NCBI RefSeq assembly: GCF_026274175.1
Contig: NZ_JAPHNL010000280.1
Location: 1-38,961, forward strand
Source: Streptomyces beihaiensis
Lineage (GTDB): Bacteria; Actinomycetota; Actinomycetes; Streptomycetales; Streptomycetaceae
Direction: 5' to 3'
DNA: 38,961 nt
Below, in pieces: positions 31,699 to 38,961 of this stretch. How positions within the stretch are numbered: the first letter of the stretch is position 1; each line of letters starts with the position of its first letter. The position numbers and the translations under genes are program-made. The notes under the pieces were generated by a model. That model was given only the letters and a program-made list of their open reading frames with translations, did not search any database and was not told the DNA's origin.

Positions 31699-32032
31699 GA
31701 GCCACCCCTCGACACAGACGGCTGCCGCATCGGCGCTGCGCCCGGCCGGTCCGGCCTGGCATAACCGCGCGGCATCGTGCACCCAGCGTAGTTCGCCGGA
31801 TCCCAAGCGTTAAGGGTCGTGGATCCGGATGGCGGGATTGTGGTCCGTACGCGGATACGGTCCACGCCACGCCCTGTGACCACGTGCTCCTGGCGTGGTG
31901 CCGTGCGCCCGTGCGTGCGCTCTTACCCGCCAGGGCGGGGGAGGCTTGCATGGGCCCTGCGTGGGTCGGCCCGCTGTACTGGATCCAGCGGGCTGGGGGA
32001 CACCGCCGCCTTCATCCCCGCGGGCGGCGGAC

Positions 32033-32065
32033 CGGTCCGGGAGGCGAAGCGCGCCTCCCGGACCG
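32033..32065. repeat. Perfect 14-bp inverted repeat
   Basis: CGGTCCGGGAGGCG and its exact complement enclose an AAGCG loop. No T-run follows on either strand, so it may be an operator, an mRNA leader structure or an attenuator-like element rather than a terminator. Confidence 0.85.
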
Positions 32066-32312
32066 TGCGTTGCACACGGTGGCCGAACCAGGGTGGCCGA
32101 CTCCGGCCAACCCGGGCCGATTTGGCCGAAAATCGACCCTGCGCGGCGGCGACTTTTCCCCTCCCGTCCGCGCCTTTTCTCCGTCGCTTTCGTAACGCGA
32201 CGGTCCAACCGCAGCTCACAAGGGGCGCGTTCGGGGGCGCATGCGCCTCTGCGTCGCTCACGTCTTGCGCCCTCCTTCGCGCCGTCTTCGTGGCAGCATG
32301 GGGATCCCTTGA

Positions 32313-32370
32313 GTGTCCCTCGCGTGTCCCTCGCGTGTTCCTGAGTGTCCCCGAGAGCTCCCGAGTGTCC
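32313..32370 (+). repeat. 11-bp direct repeats (GTGTCCCTCGC) upstream of the asparagine-synthetase-like gene
   Basis: GTGTCCCTCGC occurs exactly at 32313 and 32324. Related units GTGTTCC, GTGTCCC and GTGTCC follow at 32335, 32345 and 32365. Heptamers at 11-base spacing are the arrangement bound by SARP and OmpR-type regulators. The array ends 30 bases before the gene start. Confidence 0.8.
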
Positions 32371-32399
32371 TTGGTTGCCCACAGGCTGTGGAGGCGGCG

Positions 32400-34526
32400 A
32401 TGCGCTGGTTGGTGGGGTGGAGCAGTACCGCCGCCGGGCCCGCCCCGTTCGGCTCCGCGTCCGGCTCCGCGTCCGGCTCCGCAGGAGCCGCGGGCACGGA
32501 CGGCGAGACGGTGCACCCGGTCGGCTCCCAGCTCCTGTGGGGCGACCCGGACCCGCTCTGGGCGGTCGGCGACTGGCGCCCCGACGAGGTGCGCGTCGTC
32601 CAGGCCGACTCGCGCACGCGCATCGCGGTCCTCGGCGTGTGCGGCGCCTCCGACGACGAACTGCGCGTCGCCCTGTTCGCCGCGCGCGGCGGCGCCCTGC
32701 GCCACCTCACGGCCTGGCCCGGCAGTTACACCGCCGTCGTCCAGGTCGGCCGCCGCGTCACCGTCGCGGCCGACCTCGCGGGCGCACGCCCGGTCTTCTA
32801 CACCCCCTGGGCGGGCGGCACCGCCTACGCGACCGCCGCCCTGCCGCTGGCCGACCTCATCGAGGCCCCCCTGGACGTGGGCCACCTCGCCGCGCTCCTC
32901 GCCGCCCCCGACGTCCCCGAGGCGCTGCACGACTCGACGCCGTACCAGGGCGTGCGCCGGATACTTCCCGGCCACGCCCTGATCCTGCGCGCCGGGTCCC
33001 GTGAGATCGCCGGCTACGAGCCGGTGGCGTCGCTCGCCGTGGCCGCCCCGCCCGCCGAGCCCGCCGGAGCCCTGGACGCCGTCAAAGACGCCCTCGTGGA
33101 CGCCGTACGGGCCCGCCTGGCCGCCCCCCGGCACGTGCCCGGCGCCGACCTCGATCCCGGCCCCGTACCCGGAATGGGGCCCGCCGAGCGGCGCGCCGCC
33201 CGCGGCATGCCCGTGCCCGGCATCGGCGCCGACCTCTCCGGCGGCCCGGCATCCGGCACCCTCGCGCTGCTCGCCGCGGGCCTGCCAGGGCTGCCCGGCA
33301 CCGTCCTTGGCCACGGCACCGGCGCGGGCGAACGGCTCCTGGCGGTCACCTTCAACGACCTGTCGGCCGGTGCCGCCCACCGCGACGCCGAACTCCAGCG
33401 GGCGGGCGCCATCGCGGCCAACCCCCGCCTGCACCACGTGGTGGTGACAGGCGACGAACAGACGCTGCCCTACGCCGACCTGGAAGGCCCGCTCACCGAC
33501 GAGCCGAGCGCCGTACTCGTCACCGCCGCCCGCCATCGCGCCCGCCTCGCCTCCGGCAGCGCCGACCACTTCACCGGGCACGGCGCACGCCAGGTCCTCG
33601 ACGCCCACCCGGCCCGCCTGGCCGACCTGCTGATGGACCGGCGCCGCCGCCACATGCTGCGCCCCGTCGCCGCGCTCACCAAGGCGGACGGCTCCTTCAC
33701 CGTGCCCGCGCGCGTGTACGGCGCCGCCCGCAAGCTCGCCCGTACGCCCTACAAGGCCGGACTCACCGCCCTCGCCGACCGGCTCCTGGAGCGCCGCTTC
33801 GACGAACCCCGCGGCCTCGGCGGTCCCGTCGGTGCCTCGCTCGCCGCGCTGACCTGGGCCAGGCCCGGCCCCGCCGCGCGCTGGCTGACCGGCGAGGCGC
33901 TCGCCGAAGTATCGGTTCGCCTCCAGGAGGGCACCGCCCGGCCGGGACCGGGCCCCGGCCAGCGGCCCGGAGCCTTCCGCGCCCGCGCGGCACTCGCCCG
34001 GCACGCCGCCGCCCTGCGCGCGCTCGAACAGGCCGCCGAGGTCCGCTTCCAGCGCCTGCACGCCCCGTTCCTCGACAACCAGGTCGTACGCGCCTGCCGC
34101 GCCCTGCCCGAGACGCTCCGCGTCCGGCCCGGCGCCCGCGCGGCCATCCTGCGCACCGTCCTGGAAGGCGCGGGCGTCACCGACCTGCCGCCCGGCTGGG
34201 GCGCCCCCTCGCACGCCTCGTCGGCGGCCGCGGCCCGCACCGGCCTGCGCGTCTCCGTCAACCACCTGATCACCCTGTTCGACACCCCGCTGCTCGCCCA
34301 GACCGGCCTGGTCGACGCCCGCGTCGTCCGCAAGGCGCTGCGCGCGGCGGCCGACGGCGAACCCCTCCCGCTGGACGGCCTCGCCGACCTCGTCTCCCTG
34401 GAGGTATGGCTGCGCCGCCTCCTGGCCCGCCGCGGCACCTGCTGGACCGGCACCCCGGCACGCGCGCGTGCCGTCCCCACCGGAAGCGTGGTGCCGGAGC
34501 GGGCACTGGGGGCGGGGCCGCGGTGA
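32400..34526 (+). CDS. Asparagine synthetase-like protein with degenerate active sites
   Basis: The protein has 708 residues with an Ntn-glutaminase-like N-terminal half (to about 200: VTVAADLAGARPVFYTPW, RRILPGHALIL) and a synthetase-like C-terminal half. The glutaminase Cys2 is absent (MRWLVG). The pyrophosphate loop, normally SGGxDS, reads SGGPASG (280-286) with Ala for Asp. The G-D/E-G-A-D-E motif reads TGHGARQV (392-399). The structural APFLD motif (555-559) is kept. So the fold is retained while both catalytic sites look lost; lasso-peptide cyclases keep the loop Asp, so this is not a normal member. The ATG follows GGAGG by 5 bases. It lies between two regulators. A binding or scaffold role is inferred. 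Confidence 0.82.
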   Translation: MRWLVGWSSTAAGPAPFGSASGSASGSAGAAGTDGETVHPVGSQLLWGDPDPLWAVGDWRPDEVRVVQADSRTRIAVLGVCGASDDELRVALFAARGGALRHLTAWPGSYTAVVQVGRRVTVAADLAGARPVFYTPWAGGTAYATAALPLADLIEAPLDVGHLAALLAAPDVPEALHDSTPYQGVRRILPGHALILRAGSREIAGYEPVASLAVAAPPAEPAGALDAVKDALVDAVRARLAAPRHVPGADLDPGPVPGMGPAERRAARGMPVPGIGADLSGGPASGTLALLAAGLPGLPGTVLGHGTGAGERLLAVTFNDLSAGAAHRDAELQRAGAIAANPRLHHVVVTGDEQTLPYADLEGPLTDEPSAVLVTAARHRARLASGSADHFTGHGARQVLDAHPARLADLLMDRRRRHMLRPVAALTKADGSFTVPARVYGAARKLARTPYKAGLTALADRLLERRFDEPRGLGGPVGASLAALTWARPGPAARWLTGEALAEVSVRLQEGTARPGPGPGQRPGAFRARAALARHAAALRALEQAAEVRFQRLHAPFLDNQVVRACRALPETLRVRPGARAAILRTVLEGAGVTDLPPGWGAPSHASSAAAARTGLRVSVNHLITLFDTPLLAQTGLVDARVVRKALRAAADGEPLPLDGLADLVSLEVWLRRLLARRGTCWTGTPARARAVPTGSVVPERALGAGPR

Positions 34527-34633
34527 CAGTGCCCGCCAAGGTCTGACGGCGGGCGGGGTTCGGTGGGCGGCGGTCAGCGCTGCGTCCGCGCCGGGGCGGC
34601 GGCAAAAACCGGGCGCCCTGACGCGGCAGCGGA

Positions 34634-34648
34634 GACAATGCCCGCGTG
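34634..34648 (+). promoter_or_regulatory. -10 element of a probable leaderless start
   Basis: GACAAT (34634-34639) lies six bases before the GTG of the SARP-type gene, and no ribosome site is at normal spacing. This is the geometry of leaderless actinobacterial transcripts. Confidence 0.6.
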
Positions 34649-37600
34649 CAGTACTCGATCCTCGGCACCACACAGGCGTACGACGACCAGGGCACCCTCG
34701 TGCCCGTGGGCGGGCCGCGCCTGCGCGCACTCCTCACGTCCCTGGCGCTGCACACCCCGTACACCGCCCCCGTCGACGCCCTCATCGACGACGTGTGGGC
34801 CGACGCCCCGCCCGCCGACGCCCCGGCCGCCCTCCAAGCCCTCGTAGGCCGGCTCCGCCGCGCCCTCGGCCACGCGGCGATCACCTCCGAGACCGGCGGC
34901 TACCGCCTCGCCGTCGCCCGCGACGCCATCGACCTGTACGTCTTCGAACGGCTCGTCCGCGACGGCACCCGGGCCCTGGCCGCCGACGACCCGGCCACCG
35001 CGGCCGGCACCCTGCGCGAGGCACTCGCCCTGTGGCGCGGCCCCGCCCTCGCCGACCTGCCGGGACACACCGCCGCCACGCGCCCCGAGGCCGAACGCCT
35101 GGAGGCCACCCGCGCGCGCGTGGAAGCGGATCTGCTGCTCGGTCGCGCCCACGACCTCGTTCCCGAGCTGCGCGAACTCACCGCCGCCCACCCGTACGAC
35201 GAGCCGCTGCACGCCCTGCTCATCCGCGCGCTGCGCGCGACCGGCCAGGGCGCGGACGCCCTCGCCGCCCACGACACCGCCCGCCGCACCCTGGCGGAGG
35301 GGCTCGGCACCGACCCGGGGCCGGAACTGACCCGCCTGCATGCCGAGTTGCTGGCGGAGACCACGCCGGACGAGCACGGCGGCGCCCGCACGGCCGCCGA
35401 CCCGCACCTCGCGGGCCCTTCCCACTCCACGCAGCCGCCGCACTCCGTACAGCACCCGCACTCCGTACAGCACGCGCACCCCGCACAGCCCGCGCAATCG
35501 GCGGCCCGTACCGGCAACCTCACGCCGAGGCTGAATTCCTTCGTCGGACGGGAACCCGAACTCGCGGCCATCTGTTCTGACCTGCGAGGAGCACGCCTGG
35601 TCACGCTCACGGGCCCCGGCGGTTCCGGCAAGACCCGCCTGGCCGAGGAAGCCGCGGCACCGGTTTCCCAGGCATGGCTGGCCGAGCTGGCACCGCTCGA
35701 CGACCCGCGGGACGTCCCCGGCGCGGTCGTCAGCGCGCTCGGTTTGCGGGAGACCGCCTTGCGGACCAGCGAGCTGTCACTGCCTCAGGACGACGACCCG
35801 ACGCACCTCCTCGTCGAGCACTGCGCCCAGCGCAGCCTGCTCCTGGTCCTTGACAACTGCGAGCATGTGATCGACGCGGCGGCCCGGCTCGCCGAGACGC
35901 TCCTCACGCGCTGCCCGCGCCTGACGATCCTCGCCACCAGCCGCGAACCCCTCGGCGTACCGGGGGAGTCCGTGCGCCCCATCGAACCGCTGACCCCGGA
36001 CCACGCCCACCGCCTGTTCGCCGAACGGGCCGCCGCGGTCCGCCCCGGCTTCGACCCAGACCAGGATCCGGCCTCCATCGCCGAGATCTGCCGCCGTCTC
36101 GACGGCCTGCCGCTCGCCATCGAACTGGCGGCGGCCCGACTGCGGCTGCTCACGCCCCGCCAGATCGCCGACCGTCTCGACGACCGCTTCCGTCTTCTGA
36201 CCAGCGGCAGCCGCACCGTCCTGCCCCGCCAGCAGACCCTCCGCGCGGTCATCGACTGGTCCTGGGACCTGCTCGACGAGCGGGAGCGCGCCGTACTGCG
36301 CGAGGTCTCAGTCTTCGCCGGCGGCTGGGACCTGGAGGCCGCCGAGGCGGTCTGCGCGAGCGAGACCGACGGCGCGGCGACGATCGCCGACACCATCGGC
36401 TCTCTCCTGGACAAGTCCCTGCTGACCGCGGCCCCGTGCGGCGGCGGCCTGCCCGGCATGCGCTACCGCATGCTGGAGACCATCCACGAGTACGCTGCCG
36501 AGCGCGCGGCCGAGGCCCCCGAGCTGCGGCTCGCCGCCGAGCGCTCACACCTCGCGTACGTGCGCGCGCTGGTCGAGACGGCCGACCCGAAGCTGCGCAC
36601 GGGCGACCAGCTCCCGTGGATCGCCCGTCTGGAGACCGAGCTGGACAACATCCGCGCCGCGCTGCACCGCGCCACGTCGTCGCCCGACCTGGCCGACGAG
36701 GAGACGGCGATCGGGCTCGTCCTGCGCCTGGGCTGGTTCTGGTGGCTGCGCAACTACCGGGGCGAGGGCGCCGCCTGGGTCGAGCGCGTCCGCGCGATGC
36801 TGCCGCACGGCGGCAGCCTGGACCACGTGGGCGAGCCCGGAGACCCGCTCTACTGGCCGCGGATGAGCCTGAGTCTGCTCGGCTTCTTCCTGCTCGCGGA
36901 GCACCGACCGCAGGAACTCGGCGTCCGGGAGGCCGACCGAGCCGACCTGGCGCGCCTGCGCGACGCCTTCGCCGCACCAGGCCCGCAGTCCGCCCGGTTC
37001 CCCGGCCTGATCTGGCCCTTCGCTGTCTTCTTCCTGGAGGGCGAGGGCGCCGACGCGGGGGCCGCCCTCGACGAGGCGGTGGCCAACTGCCGCAGATACG
37101 GCGGCGAGTGGGACGTGGGCGTCGGGATGATGTTCCGCGCGCACATGGCCGTCGACATGCCGGGAAACATGCACGGCGTCGACGCCGACCTGGCGGAGCT
37201 GCGTGGCATCAGCCGCCGCGTCGGCGACCGGTGGATGCGCGCCCAGGTGTGCAGCGCGGCGGGCGAGGCAGCCACGGCCCGGGGTCTGCTCGACGAGGCG
37301 AAGGAGGAGTACGAGGAGGCACTGCGGCTCGCCTATGAGGTGGGGGCATACGCCGAGGCCCCGTTCCTGCTGGCCAGGCTCGCCGAGCTCGCCTACCGCG
37401 CGGGCGACCGGGAGACCGCGCGGAAGGCGCTCGACGCGGCGAGCGACGAGGCCGACCGGTACGGGGTGGGGGACGCGCTGGCCTTCATCTCGATGCTGCG
37501 CGCGCTGCTCGCCCTGGCCGACGGCGAGGTGGCACGCGCGCGCGAGTTGTGCGACCGGGCCCGTGACGAATCCCGGTTCGGCACTCCGCCGCCGCAGTTC

Positions 37601-37996
37601 GTCGCCGTTCTCGGCGCGGTGGACGCCCGCGTCACGGCCGAGGAGTCCGGCGCCGCGGCCGGGCTCGACCTGCTCCTGAGGCTGCTGCGCGACGGTGAGG
37701 TGCGCCGCTGCGCCGAGACGGTCGTGGCGGGCCTGATGGACATCGGCGCCGCGCTCCTGGCCCGCCTGGACGGCCGGGAGAACCTGGAGCGCTCCGTCCG
37801 GCTGTACGCGGTGGCGGACGCACTGCGCGCTCGTCCCACGCGGCCGCAGCCGGAGCGCGCCGAGTACGAGGCGGTCGAGTCCCGCGCCAGGGCCGAACTC
37901 GGGGAGGCACGATGCGAGTCAGAGCGCTCGGCGGGGGCGCTCCTCACCCAGGACGACGTCCTGACGGAACTGACGCGGGCCGTCTCCGTGCGCTGA
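34646..37996 (+). CDS. AfsR/SARP-type regulator with ATPase and TPR domains
   Basis: The protein has 1116 residues. Residues 1-90 are an OmpR-type winged helix (PRLRALLTSLALHTP, VDALIDDVWAD, LVGRLRRALG). About 95-240 is the bacterial transcriptional activator domain (DPATAAGTLREALALWRGPALADL, LTRLHAELLAET). A His/Gln/Pro linker follows (about 255-285). An NB-ARC-like ATPase has a P-loop GPGGSGKTRL at about 322-331, Walker B LLLVLDNCEHV at about 397 and ATSREPLGV at about 430. The remainder is TPR-like helical repeats. Such proteins activate secondary metabolism and development by binding heptameric direct repeats at -35. It follows the asparagine-synthetase-like gene by 119 bases. No biosynthetic gene cluster is in view, so targets are unknown. 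Confidence 0.93.
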   Translation: MQYSILGTTQAYDDQGTLVPVGGPRLRALLTSLALHTPYTAPVDALIDDVWADAPPADAPAALQALVGRLRRALGHAAITSETGGYRLAVARDAIDLYVFERLVRDGTRALAADDPATAAGTLREALALWRGPALADLPGHTAATRPEAERLEATRARVEADLLLGRAHDLVPELRELTAAHPYDEPLHALLIRALRATGQGADALAAHDTARRTLAEGLGTDPGPELTRLHAELLAETTPDEHGGARTAADPHLAGPSHSTQPPHSVQHPHSVQHAHPAQPAQSAARTGNLTPRLNSFVGREPELAAICSDLRGARLVTLTGPGGSGKTRLAEEAAAPVSQAWLAELAPLDDPRDVPGAVVSALGLRETALRTSELSLPQDDDPTHLLVEHCAQRSLLLVLDNCEHVIDAAARLAETLLTRCPRLTILATSREPLGVPGESVRPIEPLTPDHAHRLFAERAAAVRPGFDPDQDPASIAEICRRLDGLPLAIELAAARLRLLTPRQIADRLDDRFRLLTSGSRTVLPRQQTLRAVIDWSWDLLDERERAVLREVSVFAGGWDLEAAEAVCASETDGAATIADTIGSLLDKSLLTAAPCGGGLPGMRYRMLETIHEYAAERAAEAPELRLAAERSHLAYVRALVETADPKLRTGDQLPWIARLETELDNIRAALHRATSSPDLADEETAIGLVLRLGWFWWLRNYRGEGAAWVERVRAMLPHGGSLDHVGEPGDPLYWPRMSLSLLGFFLLAEHRPQELGVREADRADLARLRDAFAAPGPQSARFPGLIWPFAVFFLEGEGADAGAALDEAVANCRRYGGEWDVGVGMMFRAHMAVDMPGNMHGVDADLAELRGISRRVGDRWMRAQVCSAAGEAATARGLLDEAKEEYEEALRLAYEVGAYAEAPFLLARLAELAYRAGDRETARKALDAASDEADRYGVGDALAFISMLRALLALADGEVARARELCDRARDESRFGTPPPQFVAVLGAVDARVTAEESGAAAGLDLLLRLLRDGEVRRCAETVVAGLMDIGAALLARLDGRENLERSVRLYAVADALRARPTRPQPERAEYEAVESRARAELGEARCESERSAGALLTQDDVLTELTRAVSVR

Positions 37997-38053
37997 CCGG
38001 CAGGCCCGGGAGAGCCGTCCCGGTCCCCCGGGCCCCGTGTCCCTGTGCCCCCC

Positions 38054-38122
38054 CCGGTCCTCCCGGCCCCCGGTCCTCCCGGCCCCCCGGTCCTCCCGGC
38101 CCCCCGGTCCTCCCGGCCCCCG
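38054..38122. repeat. Four near-identical 17-bp repeats between convergent genes
   Basis: CCGGTCCTCCCGGCCCC is repeated four times with zero or one extra C between units, in the gap between the SARP gene and the convergent NPCBM gene. The end of the last unit abuts the NPCBM stop codon. It could act as a barrier to convergent transcription or be a slippage array. Confidence 0.9.
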
Positions 38123-38123
38123 G

Positions 38124-38961
38124 TCAGCCGCAGGTGAAGCGGGACTCCGCCCAGTCGGCGACGGCGACCGCGCCGAACGGGGCCTCGGGCTCGACGACGA
38201 GCCGGACCGTCTTGTGCCCGGTCAGGTTCACGTGCACCGGCACGGCGGGCTCGTGCCCGCGCACCACCGGCGACCGCCAGGCCCGCGCCCCGTCGACGTA
38301 CACGGAGAACCGGACGGCGCCGAGCCCCAGCGTCATGTCGTCGACACCGGCGAACGCGTTGTACGCCGTGCACCTGCGGTTCAGGTCGATGGTGACGGAG
38401 GACCGGGAGTGCACCGAGACGCCGTTGGCGTACTTCTTGTCCGCGATCGACATGCCGTACCGCTGCCACACCCAGCTGCTGTCGGACATCCGTACCTCGG
38501 GCCCGGTGCCGTCCCCGGAGATGTCGTAGTCGAGCCGGTTCAGCTGGTAGACGGCCGGGGCGGGCGGGGGAGTCGGCGTCGGGGTGGGCGTGGGCGTCGG
38601 GGTGGGCTTCGGCGTCGGCGTAGGGGTCGGCTTCGGTTCGGGCTTCGGCGCGGGTGCCGGGGGAGGCGTGGGAGTGGGCGTGGGTGTCGGAGCCGGTTTC
38701 GGCGGCGCGGGAGCGGGCTCGGGCGGCGTGGGCTTCGGCTTCGGTGAGGGCCTCTTCGGCGCCGCCGGTTTCGACGCCGGCGGCGGCGCGGGCTTGGCCT
38801 CCGGCTTCGGATGCGGCGAACCGGCGAGCGCCATCGCCACCGCGACGGCGACCCCGGCCGCCACCACACCGGCCGCGATACCGGCCTTGGCGGGCGCGCC
38901 GAGCCCCTCCGACACGGCCGCGCCGCCGCCCGCGCCGCCCGACGAGCCGCCCGCTGCCGCT
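38124..38961 (-). CDS. NPCBM-domain surface protein with Pro/Thr-rich linker, 5'-partial
   Basis: The frame is open to the window edge, and the upstream codons (Ala/Gly/Ser-rich) continue the protein, so the GTG at 38915 is probably not the start and the N-terminus is cut. Visible parts are a membrane segment (AKAGIAAGVVAAGVAVAVAMAL), a Pro/Lys/Thr-rich linker of about 95 residues and a C-terminal NPCBM/NEW2-like carbohydrate-binding module (YQLNRLDYDISGDGT, YGMSIADKKYANGVSVHS, HKTVRLVVEPEAPFG, ADWAESRFTCG). Two cysteines may pair in the module. It likely displays a glycan-binding domain outside the cell. The part lost to the right may hold a cytoplasmic or catalytic domain. Confidence 0.85.
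   Translation of the reverse strand, partial: AAAGGSSGGAGGGAAVSEGLGAPAKAGIAAGVVAAGVAVAVAMALAGSPHPKPEAKPAPPPASKPAAPKRPSPKPKPTPPEPAPAPPKPAPTPTPTPTPPPAPAPKPEPKPTPTPTPKPTPTPTPTPTPTPPPAPAVYQLNRLDYDISGDGTGPEVRMSDSSWVWQRYGMSIADKKYANGVSVHSRSSVTIDLNRRCTAYNAFAGVDDMTLGLGAVRFSVYVDGARAWRSPVVRGHEPAVPVHVNLTGHKTVRLVVEPEAPFGAVAVADWAESRFTCG

Larger units (their letters stand above)
31699..32399. other. 701-base divergent intergenic region
   Basis: No gene with codon-biased sequence or ribosome site was found here; the open frames are GC shadows. It holds a perfect 14-bp hairpin (32033-32065), several TGGCCGA-type direct repeats (about 32080-32130), a relatively AT-rich, pyrimidine-rich stretch (about 32140-32200) and an 11-bp direct-repeat array (32313-32370). 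It must contain promoters for the divergent HTH/TPR regulator and the asparagine-synthetase-like gene. A small RNA is possible. Confidence 0.6.

Noticed and set aside
31819-32982. Open frame spanning the 701-base intergenic region
   Set aside because: The sequence has no recognisable domain, crosses the perfect hairpin and the 11-bp repeats, and overlaps the start of the asparagine-synthetase-like gene in another frame.
32400-34526. Asparagine-synthetase-like gene as a lasso peptide cyclase
   Set aside because: The catalytic loop Asp is missing, and no leader peptidase, PqqD-like protein or short precursor peptide gene was found nearby.
34646-37996. SARP-type gene as cluster-situated regulator of an antibiotic cluster
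   Set aside because: No polyketide, peptide or terpene synthase genes are in the window, so a local target cluster cannot be supported.

Overview
The window is high-GC, densely coding actinobacterial DNA. Chaplins, rodlins, GTG/TTG starts, one-base and four-base gene overlaps and leaderless-type starts point to Streptomyces. No insertion sequence, phage module, CRISPR array or rRNA was seen. Most of it reads as chromosomal core or near-core DNA devoted to the cell surface and to development.

Region 1 (1-12851) is an exopolysaccharide-type locus. It runs from an initiating sugar transferase (cut by the window start) through a Wzy/O-antigen-ligase-like polymerase, a MurJ/MviN-family flippase, a CE4 polysaccharide deacetylase, a GT4 glycosyltransferase with a long low-complexity tail, a Wzz-like chain-length protein and a CelD-type acyltransferase. 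The genes overlap or nearly touch, so they are probably one operon. A secreted GH26-like hydrolase lies convergent to it. Divergent from the hydrolase is a translationally coupled ATP-grasp ligase / FAD oxidoreductase pair.

Region 2 (13132-18216) encodes the aerial-hypha surface layer: a long sortase-anchored chaplin with two chaplin domains, a short chaplin, two divergent rodlins, a small unknown gene, an LCP (LytR-CpsA-Psr) glycopolymer ligase, a third rodlin and a small secreted orphan. Several strong hairpin terminators and short direct repeats separate these genes.

Region 3 (18365-25207) holds an alginate-lyase-like lipoprotein, an initiator tRNA-fMet followed by a very strong terminator, a small His-rich membrane-anchored protein, a cysteine-synthase-fold enzyme coupled to an MFS transporter, a membrane-anchored SpoIIE-type phosphatase, and an M23 peptidase behind a clear c-di-AMP (ydaO/yuaA) riboswitch.

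Region 4 (25351-38961) contains an aldo/keto reductase, a minus-strand run of L-2-hydroxyglutarate oxidase, TrmB and a PrsW-type protease, a helix-turn-helix/TPR regulator of the NsdA/Orf1590 sporulation type, a 700-base intergenic region with a perfect hairpin and 11-bp direct repeats, an asparagine-synthetase-like protein whose catalytic motifs are all degenerate, a large AfsR/SARP-type ATPase regulator with a probable leaderless start, and a partial NPCBM-domain protein.

The strongest leads are the degenerate asparagine synthetase between two regulators, the coupled cysteine-synthase-like/MFS pair, the three-rodlin arrangement with repeated leader elements, and codon-phased tandem repeats in the tails or linkers of at least six unrelated proteins.
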